From the NCBI RefSeq assembly GCF_022179805.1, contig NZ_BPUO01000007.1, positions 186,001-250,000 of the forward strand: DNA of 64,000 bases. The letters are read 5' to 3'. The position numbers and the translations under genes were made by a program. The notes under the pieces are model-generated. The model was not told the DNA's origin. It saw only the letters and a list, made by a program, of their open reading frames with translations, and searched no databases. The DNA comes from Cupriavidus pauculus. GTDB lineage: Bacteria; Pseudomonadota; Gammaproteobacteria; Burkholderiales; Burkholderiaceae. Positions 11,019-20,283 of this stretch are shown here, in pieces. Position 1 is the first letter of the stretch. Each line of letters begins with the position of its first letter.

Positions 11019-12560
11019 ATGAATATCAGCAAACGTCTGCTTCTTACTCTGTCCCTCGCATTGATCGCTCTTCTCTTCGTTGGCCTGGGCGGTATCTGGC
11101 AACTGTCCAAGGCGGAAGACCGGTTCGAATACTTCAATGACAACACGCTGGCCAGCGTGCGCGACCTCAACACCGCCAGCAACGCGTTCGCCATGACGCG
11201 CGTGGCGCTGTATCGCCACGCCCTGGCCGAAGACAAGGCCGCCCAGGCCGAGGCCGATGCGGCGCTGGAAAAGTCGATCAAGCGCTTTGACGACCTGATG
11301 GCCAAGTACGAGCGTGAAGACATCTCCGACGATACCGACCGCAAGCTGCTCGAAGCCGATCGCGCGACGGCCCAGCGCTTCCGCGAACTGGTGCCCGCCT
11401 TCCTGGAGCGCTCGCGCGCCGACGACCGGGCGACCACGCAGCAGATGCTGTCGTCGGGCGATCTCAACAAGGCTTCCAGCGCGGTGCGCAAGGCCCTGGA
11501 CGAGCACCTCGAATACAACACGAAGCTCGGCGAACAGGCCGTGGCCTTCAACAAGGGCGAGTACCACACGTCCGTGCGCGTCTTCACGATCGCGATCGTG
11601 ATCGCCGTGGCCATGACTGCTTTCCTGGCCTTCGGCCTGTACCGCCGCATCCGCGTCAGCCTCGACGAGATCCAGGGCACGCTGGAGCACGTGAGCAAGA
11701 CGCTCGACCTGGACCATCGCGCCCCGGTGGATCGCCTGGACGAAATCGGCCTGACCGCGCAATCGTTCAACGCGCTGATCGAACGCGTGGCGGGCACGCT
11801 GCGCGAGGTGCGCCGCTCGACCGATTCGGTCAGCGTGGCCGCCGCGCAGATCGCCGCCGGCAACGTCGACCTGTCGTCGCGTACCGAGGAACAGGCCGCG
11901 TCGCTGGAAGAAACCGCGTCGAGCATGGAACAGCTCACCGCCACGGTGCGCCAGAACGCCGAGAACGCCCGCCAGGCGTCGTCGCTGGCATCGAACGCCG
12001 CCGTGGTGGCCGACGAAGGCAATCAGTCGGTGCAGCAGATGGTGGGCACGATGGGCGCCATCAGCACCAGCTCGGAACGCATTGCCGAAATCACGAACCT
12101 GATCGAGGGCATTGCCTTCCAGACCAACATTCTGGCGCTGAACGCGGCCGTGGAAGCGGCGCGCGCCGGTGAACAGGGCCGCGGCTTCGCGGTGGTGGCC
12201 GGTGAAGTGCGCAGCCTGGCGCAGCGTTCGTCGAGCGCCGCCAAGGAAATCAAGGAGCTGATCGAGGCATCGGTGGACACGGTGCGCACCGGTTCCACCC
12301 AGGCCGAGGAAGTGGGCAAGACCATGACCGACATCCGCCAGGCCGTGAAGCGCGTGTCCGACATCATTGCCGAGATCTCGGCGGCCTCGCAGGAACAGAG
12401 CGCCGGCATCGAGCAGGTGGGCCACGCGGTGGGCCAGATGGATCAGGTCACGCAGCAGAACGCCGCGCTGGTGGAAGAGGCAGCGGCCGCCGCGCAGTCG
12501 CTGGACGAACAGGCCGGTCGCCTGCGCGACATGGTCGGCCAGTTCCAGATGCGCGGATAA
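11019..12560 (+). CDS. Methyl-accepting chemotaxis protein (four-helix-bundle sensor)
   Basis: This 513-residue receptor has a classic layout: a first membrane helix (about 6-29), a periplasmic alpha-helical region of the 4HB_MCP type (30-185) rich in charged heptads, a second membrane helix (about 188-207), a HAMP linker (208-262) and the cytoplasmic signalling coiled coil. The hairpin tip, FQTNILALNAAVEAARAGEQ followed by GRGFAVVAGEVRSLAQRS, is the CheA/CheW contact region. There is no C-terminal pentapeptide for CheR tethering. Ligand is unknown. The start MNISKRLL places the first helix directly at the N-terminus. No che genes are adjacent. Confidence 0.93.
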   Translation: MNISKRLLLTLSLALIALLFVGLGGIWQLSKAEDRFEYFNDNTLASVRDLNTASNAFAMTRVALYRHALAEDKAAQAEADAALEKSIKRFDDLMAKYEREDISDDTDRKLLEADRATAQRFRELVPAFLERSRADDRATTQQMLSSGDLNKASSAVRKALDEHLEYNTKLGEQAVAFNKGEYHTSVRVFTIAIVIAVAMTAFLAFGLYRRIRVSLDEIQGTLEHVSKTLDLDHRAPVDRLDEIGLTAQSFNALIERVAGTLREVRRSTDSVSVAAAQIAAGNVDLSSRTEEQAASLEETASSMEQLTATVRQNAENARQASSLASNAAVVADEGNQSVQQMVGTMGAISTSSERIAEITNLIEGIAFQTNILALNAAVEAARAGEQGRGFAVVAGEVRSLAQRSSSAAKEIKELIEASVDTVRTGSTQAEEVGKTMTDIRQAVKRVSDIIAEISAASQEQSAGIEQVGHAVGQMDQVTQQNAALVEEAAAAAQSLDEQAGRLRDMVGQFQMRG

Positions 12561-12582
12561 GACGTCGACCGCGTCTCCCGGG

Positions 12583-14265
12583 TCAATCCGCAACGGCGGG
12601 TTCCCGGATCCGCAGCGTCACATGCGGCGCGTAGCGGATCAGGTCGTGGGCGCGCTCGCCAATCATGATGGCGGGCGCGTTGGTATTGCCCCCCACCAGC
12701 GTCGGCATGATTGACGCGTCCACCACGCGCAGCCCCTCCACGCCGCGTACCCGCAGTTGCGGGTCCACCACCGCCAGCGCATCCATCCCCATGCGGCAAG
12801 TGCCCACCGGGTGATAGATCGTATCCGCGTGCTGGCGAATCAGCGCGCGGGCGGCCTCGTCGTCACTGCCATCGAGCTGCAATGCCTCGGAGTACAGTTC
12901 GCGACCGCCAAACACCGCCAGCGGCGCCTGTTGGAAGATGCGCCGGACGATGCGCAGGCCATCGAGCATGGTTTCCATGTCTTGCGGATCGGACATGTAG
13001 CGCGGGTCGATGCGCGGCGCCGCCCGCATGTCCGCCGATGCCAGCCTGACCTCGCCACGACTGCGCGGGCGCAGCACACAGACATGGCAGGAATAACCAT
13101 GGCCCAGGTTGATGCGGCGCATATGATCGTCGGCCATCCCCACCACGAAGTGCAGTTGCAGATCCGGCTCGGCCAGCCCCGGCTGGCTGCGGACGAATGC
13201 GCCGGCTTCGGCAAAATTCGAACTCATCATGCCGGTGCGGTCGCGGCGATAGCGCAGGTATTCGGCCACCAACCGGCGCGCGCCACCCAGCGACACGCCA
13301 AACAGATCGGCCGCCGACACGCGCTTGTGCAGGATGATGTCGAGGTGGTCCTGCAGGTTGCCGCCCACGCCGGGCAGGTCATGCACCACGGCGATGCCAT
13401 GCTCGTGCAGATGGGCGGCGGGGCCTACGCCTGACGCCATCAATAATTGCGGTGATCCGAAAGCGCCCGCCGATACGATGACCTCGCGCCGTGCGTGCAG
13501 CACAACCTCCTGGCCATCGCGCCAGGCCAGTACGCCCACGGCACGACGCTTGTCGAACAGGATGCGCAGCACCTGCGTGCCGGTCATCACGTGCAGGTGG
13601 CTGCGGCCGCCGTTGCAATTCCGGTCGCGCGCGTTGCCGCCGTGCAGGTAGGCGCGCGCAGCGTTCCAGCGCTCGCCGTTGTGCTGCGTGACCTGGTACC
13701 AGCCCACACCTTCCTGTTCCTCGCCGTTGAAATCGTCGTTGCGCACGATGCCCGCGTGCTGCGCGGCTTCGATGAAATGCTGTCCAAACGGATTCGGCGA
13801 GCGCAGGTCGCTCACGTGCAGCGGCCCGGTACCGCCATGCAGCGGATCGTCGTCGTGGCCGGCAACGCGTTCGTTGCACTCGGCGCGCCGGAAGTACGGC
13901 AGCACGTCGTCCCACGACCAGCCGTCGCAGCCGGCGGCGGCCCAGTCGTCGTAGTCGGCGGGCCGGCCGCGCGTGTAGATCATGGCGTTGATCGACGAAG
14001 ATCCGCCCAGCCCGCGCCCGCGCGGCTGATAGCCGCATCGCCCGCCAAGCCCGGCCTGCGGCATGGTCTGGTAGCCGTAGTTGCGCGCGCCGGCGCGCGG
14101 CAGCAGGGCCGCGCAACCCACAGGTGTGCGCACCAGCACATGATGGTCGTGCGCACCGGTTTCCAGCAGCGCGATGGTGTCGTTGCCACTGTCGGCAAGT
14201 CGCCCCGCCAGCGCGCAGCCGGCCGAGCCCGCGCCCACGACGAGATAGTCAAAGGTTGTTTCCAT
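12583..14265 (-). CDS. GMC family alcohol/choline dehydrogenase-like flavoprotein
   Basis: The 560-residue protein begins with the FAD-binding motif DYLVVGAGSAGCALAGRL (residues 5-22) and carries the GMC signature GLGGSSSINAMIYTRG (about 83-98). The C-terminal NTNAPAIMIGERAHDLIR region is the usual end of the family. Such enzymes oxidise alcohols to aldehydes. The divergently transcribed gene next door is an aldehyde dehydrogenase that could take the product onward, which makes an alcohol-to-acid pair likely. The ATG at 14265 follows GAGGAG by about 5 bp, so it is preferred over longer frames. The substrate is not evident; BetA itself is less likely because no betaine genes are nearby. Confidence 0.88.
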   Translation of the reverse strand: METTFDYLVVGAGSAGCALAGRLADSGNDTIALLETGAHDHHVLVRTPVGCAALLPRAGARNYGYQTMPQAGLGGRCGYQPRGRGLGGSSSINAMIYTRGRPADYDDWAAAGCDGWSWDDVLPYFRRAECNERVAGHDDDPLHGGTGPLHVSDLRSPNPFGQHFIEAAQHAGIVRNDDFNGEEQEGVGWYQVTQHNGERWNAARAYLHGGNARDRNCNGGRSHLHVMTGTQVLRILFDKRRAVGVLAWRDGQEVVLHARREVIVSAGAFGSPQLLMASGVGPAAHLHEHGIAVVHDLPGVGGNLQDHLDIILHKRVSAADLFGVSLGGARRLVAEYLRYRRDRTGMMSSNFAEAGAFVRSQPGLAEPDLQLHFVVGMADDHMRRINLGHGYSCHVCVLRPRSRGEVRLASADMRAAPRIDPRYMSDPQDMETMLDGLRIVRRIFQQAPLAVFGGRELYSEALQLDGSDDEAARALIRQHADTIYHPVGTCRMGMDALAVVDPQLRVRGVEGLRVVDASIMPTLVGGNTNAPAIMIGERAHDLIRYAPHVTLRIREPAVAD

Positions 14266-14509
14266 CTGTCTCCTCGCGTGTCCGGTGCCGGTCCAGTCCC
14301 CGGCGGACGCCTGCCGCGAAAATCCAGTGTAGCCGCTGCCGCCGGGGTGGTGAAGCGGGGCGACACCTAAATCGGGCAGCCCGGGCGCGGCGCCGCACAC
14401 CGGCTCGCCGCCCTGCGTTTGGGAGGTGTCCTCCATTGATATAACCAGCGGGCTGGCATATGGTGCGCGATGGTCCATGGAAAACAAGAACCGGCCCAAG
14501 GAGATCGCC

Positions 14510-15913
14510 ATGAGAGAAGTGCCCGCCATGTCCACGGTGTTCAACGCCATGCACGCCGCGTCGCGTCATGACCAGAGCCCGGCCTGGGATGTCCGGGCCG
14601 ACCGGCTGCGGCGCCTCAAGGCGCTGGTGCGCGACAACCACGACGCCATCGCGGCAGCCATCAGCGCCGATTTCACCAATCGTCCGCGCCAGGAAACCGC
14701 CTTGCTGGAAGTGTTTCCAAGCCTGTCGGGCATCGATGATGCATTGCGGCATGGCAAGCGCTGGATGCGCACGCGACGCGTGGCGACGGGGCTCTGGTTC
14801 AAGCCGGGCAAGTCGCGCCTGATACCGCAGCCGCTTGGTGTGGTCGGCATCGTGGTGCCGTGGAACTATCCGCTCTACCTGACCATCGGGCCGCTCACCG
14901 GCGCCCTGGCGGCAGGCAATCGCGCCATGGTCAAGCTGTCCGAGTACACGCCTCGGTTTTCAGAGTTGTTCGCGCGGCTGGTGCAGGGGACGTTTGCCCC
15001 AGACGAGGTGGCCGTGATCAATGGCGATGCCGAGGTGGCCGCCACCTTCAGCGCGCTGCCGTTCGACCATCTGCTGTTCACGGGATCGACCAGCGTCGGC
15101 CATCACGTGATGAAGGCGGCTGCGGCCAACTTGACGCCGGTTACGCTGGAGCTGGGCGGCAAGTCGCCGGCCATCGTCGGCCCCGGCGCCGATTTCGACC
15201 GCGCCGTGGAACGTATCCTGGTGGGCAAGCTGCTCAACGCGGGCCAGACCTGCATCGCACCCGACTACGTGCTGGTGCCCGCCGGCCAGCAGGACCGCTT
15301 CGTCGACGCGGCACGCCGCGTGGCGGCCAGGCTGTATCCCGATATCGCGCGCAACGCGGACTACACGAGCATCATCAGTCCGCGACACTTCGACCGCCTG
15401 GTATCGATGGTCGATGCCGCAGAGGCAGCCGGCGCGACCGTGGTGCCGCTGACCGACGCTTCGCCCGATGCCGCTGCCCGCCGCTTGCCGCCCGTGCTGC
15501 TGACGGGCGCGCCGGACGACGTGCGCGCGATGCAGGAGGAAATCTTCGGGCCGGTGCTGCCCGTGGTGGCCTATCGCGATATCGACGATGCGATCGGCTT
15601 CGTGAATGCCCGGCCGCGTCCGCTGGCGCTCTATGTATTCGATCGCGGCAGCGACGTCGTGGACCACGTCATGCGGCAAACCGTGGCAGGCGGCGTGACC
15701 GTCAACGACACGCTGTTCCACATCGCGCAGGATGGGCTGCCGTTCGGGGGCGTGGGGCCAAGCGGGATGGGCGACTATCACGGCGAGGCTGGCTTCGAGA
15801 CGTTCTCGAAGCTCAAGCCCGTGTTCTACCAGTCGCGGCTCAACGGCGCGGGGTTGCTCAAGGCGCCGTATGGGAAGCGGTTTGAATCGATGCTGAGGAT
15901 GTTGTTGCGGTAG
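14510..15913 (+). CDS. Coniferyl aldehyde dehydrogenase-like NAD(P)-dependent aldehyde dehydrogenase
   Basis: This 467-residue class 3-type aldehyde dehydrogenase lacks the long N-terminal part of the class 1/2 enzymes. PWNYPLYLTIGPLTGALAAG starts the cofactor-binding region, LELGGKSPA holds the general-base glutamate and NAGQTCIAPDYV holds the catalytic cysteine. The tail FETFSKLKPVFYQSRLNG is characteristic of the coniferyl aldehyde dehydrogenase (CalB) group. AAGGAG lies 6 bp before the ATG at 14510, which decides the start. It is divergent from the GMC oxidoreductase, with 244 bp between them, and the two probably act in sequence. Aromatic or medium-chain aldehydes are plausible substrates. 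Confidence 0.88.
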   Translation: MREVPAMSTVFNAMHAASRHDQSPAWDVRADRLRRLKALVRDNHDAIAAAISADFTNRPRQETALLEVFPSLSGIDDALRHGKRWMRTRRVATGLWFKPGKSRLIPQPLGVVGIVVPWNYPLYLTIGPLTGALAAGNRAMVKLSEYTPRFSELFARLVQGTFAPDEVAVINGDAEVAATFSALPFDHLLFTGSTSVGHHVMKAAAANLTPVTLELGGKSPAIVGPGADFDRAVERILVGKLLNAGQTCIAPDYVLVPAGQQDRFVDAARRVAARLYPDIARNADYTSIISPRHFDRLVSMVDAAEAAGATVVPLTDASPDAAARRLPPVLLTGAPDDVRAMQEEIFGPVLPVVAYRDIDDAIGFVNARPRPLALYVFDRGSDVVDHVMRQTVAGGVTVNDTLFHIAQDGLPFGGVGPSGMGDYHGEAGFETFSKLKPVFYQSRLNGAGLLKAPYGKRFESMLRMLLR

Positions 15914-15971
15914 GGCTGTTTGGCGGGCTCTCCTGCCCTTTACCTACTACCTACTCTCCCGCGTCTTACTC

Positions 15972-16003
15972 GCTCCCCTCTCCCGCTGCGCGGGAGAGGG
16001 GAG
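15972..16003. repeat. Half copy of the GGGAGAGGGG palindromic repeat
   Basis: A single hairpin GCTCCCCTCTCCCGC / GCGGGAGAGGGGAG lies between the convergent aldehyde dehydrogenase and Kdo hydroxylase genes. It matches the right half of the composite elements at 3080, 50059 and 54483. The short poly-A after it would read as a U-poor terminator for either strand. Confidence 0.8.
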
Positions 16004-16033
16004 AAAACACAGCCGCAACGGGGAGAACTCAGC

Positions 16034-16921
16034 TCAAGCCGCCACCATCGGCTTCCCCAGCATGCGCGACAGCACCGCCTCGGGCGAATGCGTGCGGTCG
16101 CCAATAGCAGCCGGGTCCAGGTAAATGGTCTGTTCCATCATCGCCTTGCCGCGCATGGCGGCGTGCAGCAGCTGGTCGCTGAACACGATCCACGTAGCGC
16201 CCGGCGGGAACAGGAATTCCTGCTGCGGCACGGACTTCTGGTAGTCCAGGTCGGCCTTGGCTAGGTCGTGCAATTGCAGCATGCGGTGATCGTATTCGCT
16301 GCGTTCGCGCTTGGTGATGTGCAACGTCTTCATCAGCCACGCCTGACCGGGCCACATGCCGTGCGTCTTCGGCACGAAGCGCTGGGCAAAGTCGCCAAAC
16401 GGCTCGCCCACGCGCCACACCCGCGGTGCCTCGGGATCGATGTTGTGGAAGACGCGCAGCAGCCGCTTGCCCAGCATCGGGTTCGACGGGAACGAGTCCA
16501 CGTGCAGCCGCGTGTCGTCCTTGCGCCAGCTCACCGGCCGGCCCGCGATCTCGCTGGGCCGTAGCGACGTGCCCGCACGCGTCATATGCCCCATGTATTC
16601 CGGAAACAGCGCCTGGATCAGCGACTCGCCCGATTCGGCGTAGCGGCGGATCAGGTTGTACAGGTCGGTCAGGTCCTGCTCGGTACCGGCCGCGCCGCGC
16701 ACGGCGTTGTCAGTGGCGCGCAGGTTGATGTTCTTCGACTTGCCGTCCGAATAGCGCGGGTCAAGGAAGCGCTCCTCGCCCGGCTTGAATTCGAACCGCA
16801 GGTTCGGGAAGTACAGCACAGCGCCCTGCTCCAGTTCGCGGCGCAATGCGGCGCGCGTCTCGGGCGATACCTCGGGTGACCAGTCGGTATAGGGCTGGGT
16901 ACGGATCAGGTCCAGAGCCAT
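16034..16921 (-). CDS. kdoO: Kdo hydroxylase (Kdo 3-hydroxylase/dioxygenase family)
   Basis: The 295-residue protein belongs to the Fe(II)/2-oxoglutarate-dependent Kdo hydroxylases, which convert the outer Kdo of lipopolysaccharide to Ko in Burkholderia and Yersinia. The iron-binding HxD is H140/D142 in RLHVDSFPSNPMLGK, and a later His sits in FSDQLLHAAMRGK. No membrane helix is seen. It is encoded one gene away from two lipid A acyltransferases, which fits an envelope role. The start MALDLIRTQP at 16921 is family-like, though the Shine-Dalgarno is weak. The gene follows the metK terminator, so it probably has its own promoter. Confidence 0.85.
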   Translation of the reverse strand: MALDLIRTQPYTDWSPEVSPETRAALRRELEQGAVLYFPNLRFEFKPGEERFLDPRYSDGKSKNINLRATDNAVRGAAGTEQDLTDLYNLIRRYAESGESLIQALFPEYMGHMTRAGTSLRPSEIAGRPVSWRKDDTRLHVDSFPSNPMLGKRLLRVFHNIDPEAPRVWRVGEPFGDFAQRFVPKTHGMWPGQAWLMKTLHITKRERSEYDHRMLQLHDLAKADLDYQKSVPQQEFLFPPGATWIVFSDQLLHAAMRGKAMMEQTIYLDPAAIGDRTHSPEAVLSRMLGKPMVAA

Positions 16922-16994
16922 GGCGATTCCATTGATTTCGGGTTGACCGGATTCTACTCCGCGCGGGCGGGCATGCCCGGTGGCGCCGGGACAA

Positions 16995-17032
16995 CAAAAA
17001 ACCCCGCGGGTCCCGAGGGACCGGCGGGGCAT
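16995..17032 (-). terminator. Intrinsic terminator of metK
   Basis: On the minus strand, shortly after the metK stop codon, CCCCGC pairs with GCGGGG around a GGTCCC/GGGACC inner stem, followed by six T residues. Confidence 0.88.
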
Positions 17033-17054
17033 GCAGCCGGAAACGCCTGAGCGC

Positions 17055-18218
17055 TTACAGGCCAGCGGCGGCGCGCAGCGCGGCGGCCTTGTCGGTGGCT
17101 TCCCACGAGAATTCCGGCTCCTCGCGGCCAAAGTGGCCGTAGGCGGCAGTCTTTTCGTAGATCGGGCGCAGCAGGTCCAGCATCTGCACGATGCCCTTCG
17201 GGCGCAGGTCGAAGTGTTCCAGCACCAGTTCGGCAATCTTCTCGTCCGAGATCTTGCCGGTGCCTTCCGTGTACACGGTCACGTTGATCGGGCGTGCCAC
17301 GCCAATGGCGTAGCTCACCTGCACCTGGCATTGGCGCGCCAGGCCGGCGGCCACCACGTTCTTGGCCACGTAGCGGGCAGCGTAGGCGGCCGAGCGGTCC
17401 ACCTTCGACGGGTCCTTGCCCGAGAACGCGCCACCACCGTGCGGCGAAGCACCGCCGTAGGTGTCGACGATGATCTTGCGGCCGGTCAGGCCGCAGTCGC
17501 CTTGCGGGCCACCAATCACGAACCGGCCGGTCGGGTTGACCAGGTACTTGGTGTCCTTGAGCATGTCGGCCGGCAGCACGGGCTTGATGATCTCCTCGAT
17601 CACCGCCTCGCGGATCTGCGCTTGCGAGATATCGGGCGAATGCTGGGTCGACAGCACCACGGTGTCCACGCTGTGCGGACGGCCGTCCACGTAGCGCACG
17701 GTCACCTGCGACTTGGCGTCCGGACGCAGCCAGGGCAGGCGGCCGTCACGGCGCAGTTGCGACTGACGCTCCACCAGGCGGTGCGAGTAGTATATCGGGA
17801 ACGGCATCAGTTCCGGGGTCTCGTCGCAGGCGTAGCCGAACATCAGGCCCTGGTCGCCAGCACCCTGGTTCAGGTAGTCGTCCGAGGCGCGGTCCACGCC
17901 CTGGGCGATATCGGGCGACTGCTTGTCGTACGCCACCAGCACGGCGCAACCCTTGTAGTCGATGCCGTAGTCGGTGTTGTCGTAACCGATGCGCTTGATG
18001 GTGTCGCGTGCGACCTGGATGTAGTCAACGTTTGCCGTCGTGGTGATTTCGCCCGCCAGAACCACCAGACCGGTATTGCACAGCGTCTCGGCCGCCACAC
18101 GGGCGTACTTGTCCTGGGACAGGATGGCGTCCAGGACAGCGTCCGAAATCTGGTCTGCGACTTTATCGGGATGGCCTTCGGAGACAGATTCCGAAGTAAA
18201 GAGGAAATCGTTCGACAC
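17055..18218 (-). CDS. metK: S-adenosylmethionine synthase
   Basis: MetK makes SAM from methionine and ATP. The protein has 387 residues, the normal length. Conserved landmarks are [20 protein letters not shown] near the N-terminus, [12 protein letters not shown] (methionine loop) and [19 protein letters not shown]. Translation starts at a GTG codon (18218-18216), 10 bp after GGAG. The leader is about 125 nt long and holds a SAM-II-like aptamer directly after a TATAAT promoter element, so the product SAM probably feeds back on expression. A strong intrinsic terminator ends the transcript. Confidence 0.97.
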   Translation of the reverse strand: MSNDFLFTSESVSEGHPDKVADQISDAVLDAILSQDKYARVAAETLCNTGLVVLAGEITTTANVDYIQVARDTIKRIGYDNTDYGIDYKGCAVLVAYDKQSPDIAQGVDRASDDYLNQGAGDQGLMFGYACDETPELMPFPIYYSHRLVERQSQLRRDGRLPWLRPDAKSQVTVRYVDGRPHSVDTVVLSTQHSPDISQAQIREAVIEEIIKPVLPADMLKDTKYLVNPTGRFVIGGPQGDCGLTGRKIIVDTYGGASPHGGGAFSGKDPSKVDRSAAYAARYVAKNVVAAGLARQCQVQVSYAIGVARPINVTVYTEGTGKISDEKIAELVLEHFDLRPKGIVQMLDLLRPIYEKTAAYGHFGREEPEFSWEATDKAAALRAAAGL

Positions 18219-18270
18219 GATCTAATTTCTCCAGGTTGGCTATTGCGCGCCACCCTTCGAAATAGTGCGG

Positions 18271-18345
18271 CGACGCTTTAGCGGTATTTAGGGCCGCTCG
18301 GGTAGAGCAGCATCGCCCCGCAAGTTGTCAGTTAACTCGGCGATG
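18271..18345 (-). ncRNA. SAM-II-like riboswitch upstream of metK (with L3 hairpin insertion)
   Basis: Read on the minus strand: P1 CATCGCC (18345-18339) pairs with GGGCGATG (18318-18311). The P1 loop holds GAGTTAACTGA and then CTTGC (18324-18320). After P1 comes an extra hairpin CTGCTC/GAGCGG (18310-18294), then CTAAATACC and GCTAAAG (18282-18276). CTTGC and GCTAAAG can form the pseudoknot as in known SAM-II RNAs, with GAC/GTC extending it. The added hairpin in loop L3 and the divergent first loop (SAM-II usually has GATTT) are unusual. The upstream metX leader has the same plan. Confidence 0.7.
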
Positions 18346-18351
18346 GACGGT

Positions 18352-18357
18352 ATTATA
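18352..18357 (-). promoter_or_regulatory. -10 element TATAAT of metK
   Basis: A perfect TATAAT on the minus strand lies 6 bp before the first base of the riboswitch P1 stem, so transcription would start at or next to the aptamer. The -35 region is not clear. The metX leader has the same spacing between TATAAT and aptamer. Confidence 0.6.
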
Positions 18358-18485
18358 GCGGCCTATCGCTTTCGCTGCAGCCCGCCGATTTCCGAATAAC
18401 GGCGTCAGACGCGCACTGTGCAGAATTCCCGCGCGTGCGCCGCGGTTTTTCCCGGTATTTCCGGATTCGCCTTACCAGCACCGAC

Positions 18486-19379
18486 ATGACCTTTCTGTTC
18501 TGGCTCATATCTCGCCTGCCCCTGCGCGTCCTGCACGCCATCGGCGGCGCATTGGGATTGCTCGTGGCGCGCCTGCCCGGCCGCTACGGCCGCCGGCTGG
18601 CCGAGAACTTCCGCCATGCCTATCCGCAGGCCACCGATGCCATGTTGGCCGAAGCGGCACGCCACACCGGCCGCATGATCATCGAGATGCCGTATTTCTG
18701 GAGCCGCAAGACATTTTCGGTGCACACCGAGGGTTTCGACAAGATGTGGGGCAAAGCTGACGAGGTGGCCGCAGCGGGCAACGGCGTGATCATCCTGACC
18801 CCGCACCTTGGCTGCTTCGAGGTGCTGCCCCCGAGCATTGGCCAACAACGTCACCTGACCGCGCTGTTCAAGCCCCCTCACCAGCCATGGCTGCGCGAAT
18901 TCGTGGAACGGATGCGCACGCGCCCCAACGTGGCCATGGCACCGGCCACGCCACGCGGGGTGCGCATGCTGGTCAAGGCGCTCAAGCGCGGCGGAGCCGT
19001 CGGCATCCTGCCCGATCAGGTGCCAAGCGGTGGAGAAGGCACCTGGGCGCCATTCTTTGGCAAGCCCGCCTATTCGATGACGCTCGTGCACCGGTTGCAG
19101 CAGCTGACCCGCGCGCCGATCGTAATGGTTTTCGCCGAACGCCTGCCGCGCGGTGCTGGCTATCGCGGTCACCTGCACGTGCTGTCCGAAGGCGGCATGC
19201 TGCCCGCCGACCCGGCGGAAGGCTCGGCGGTCATCAACGCAGCCATCGAGAAGTTGATCGAGATCGACCCAACCCAGTATCTGTGGGGCTATAACCGCTA
19301 CAAAAATCCGGCCGGGGCCGGAACGCCAACCGAACCGGCCACGACCGGCCGGGCGGTCACCAACGACGAGACTCAATGA
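18486..19379 (+). CDS. Lipid A biosynthesis acyltransferase (LpxL/HtrB family), first copy
   Basis: The 297-residue protein is a membrane-associated lysophospholipid acyltransferase-like enzyme. It transfers an acyl chain from acyl-ACP to Kdo2-lipid A at the inner face of the cytoplasmic membrane. The N-terminal hydrophobic helix (about 3-30) anchors it, and the catalytic HX4E is H107/E112 in TPHLGCFE. GILPDQVPSGGEGTWAPFFG is also typical. The ATG at 18486 is favoured because it places the helix at the N-terminus. The next gene is a second family member overlapping by 4 bp, so the two presumably add the two secondary acyl chains. Confidence 0.9.
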   Translation: MTFLFWLISRLPLRVLHAIGGALGLLVARLPGRYGRRLAENFRHAYPQATDAMLAEAARHTGRMIIEMPYFWSRKTFSVHTEGFDKMWGKADEVAAAGNGVIILTPHLGCFEVLPPSIGQQRHLTALFKPPHQPWLREFVERMRTRPNVAMAPATPRGVRMLVKALKRGGAVGILPDQVPSGGEGTWAPFFGKPAYSMTLVHRLQQLTRAPIVMVFAERLPRGAGYRGHLHVLSEGGMLPADPAEGSAVINAAIEKLIEIDPTQYLWGYNRYKNPAGAGTPTEPATTGRAVTNDETQ

Positions 19380-20269
19380 GCCGCATCTTTACCTGGCTTG
19401 GCATCGGGCTTCTTACGGTGCTGGGCAAACTCCCCTACGCATTCGTAGCCCGCTTTGGCGAGGCGCTGGGCAGCCTGCTGTACCAGATTCCGAATCCGCG
19501 CCGCGAAGTGGTGCGCGCCAATCTGCGCCTGTGCTTTCCGGATCGCACCGATGCCGAGATCGACGCCCTGTCGCGCGAAAGCTACCGCAAGGTGTTCCGA
19601 AGCTTTGCCGAGGGCGGCATCTTCTGGACCTGTGGCGAAGACAAGATGCGTCGCCTGGTGCAGATCAAGGACCACGGCAACCTGCTGGCGCTGGACGGCA
19701 CGCCCCATATCCTGGTGACGCTGCACCTTTCCGGCCTGGAAGCCGGCGCCATCCGCCTGACCATGCACCTGCGCGACAACGTGGGCCGCTCCGGCGCGTC
19801 GCTCTACACCGTGCAGAAGAACAAGCTGTTCGACGACTTCCTGAAGGTGGCGCGCGGCCGCTTTGGCGCAAACATGATCTCGCGCAATGACAGCGTGCGT
19901 AACATCCTGCGCACGCTCAAGAAGGGCGAGGCGCTGCAGTTGATCTCCGACATGGACTTCGGCGAGCGCGATTCCGAGTTCGTGCCATTCTTCGGCGTGC
20001 AGGCGCTGACGCTGACGGCGGTGTCGCGCCTGGCGCGGCTGGCCAATGCCAAGGTGGTGCCGATCTACACGGAGCAATTGCCCGACTACAAGGGGTATGT
20101 GCTGCACTTGCTGCCACCCTGGGACAACTACCCCGGCGAAAGCGTCACGGACGACACGCGCCGCATGAACGCCTTCTTCGAGGAAGCCATCCGCCCGCGC
20201 ATCGCGGACTATTACTGGGTACACAAGCGCTTCAAGCACCGGCCGCCCGGCGAACCGGACATCTACTGA
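19376..20269 (+). CDS. Lipid A biosynthesis acyltransferase (LpxL/HtrB family), second copy
   Basis: This 297-residue paralogue starts at the ATGA overlap with the previous gene, so the pair is translationally coupled. The catalytic motif is HX4E, H117 to E122 in [28 protein letters not shown] is the second conserved block. A hydrophobic N-terminal segment (about 5-30) suggests membrane anchoring. One of the pair is likely the lauroyl/myristoyl transferase and the other the second secondary acyltransferase. Sequence alone does not say which. dapF follows after 14 bp and may be in the same transcript. Confidence 0.9.
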   Translation: MSRIFTWLGIGLLTVLGKLPYAFVARFGEALGSLLYQIPNPRREVVRANLRLCFPDRTDAEIDALSRESYRKVFRSFAEGGIFWTCGEDKMRRLVQIKDHGNLLALDGTPHILVTLHLSGLEAGAIRLTMHLRDNVGRSGASLYTVQKNKLFDDFLKVARGRFGANMISRNDSVRNILRTLKKGEALQLISDMDFGERDSEFVPFFGVQALTLTAVSRLARLANAKVVPIYTEQLPDYKGYVLHLLPPWDNYPGESVTDDTRRMNAFFEEAIRPRIADYYWVHKRFKHRPPGEPDIY

Positions 20270-20283
20270 TTACAATCGGCACC

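Noticed and set aside
18219..18434. SAH riboswitch before metK
   Set aside because: The conserved SAH aptamer blocks are absent; the visible blocks match SAM-II instead.
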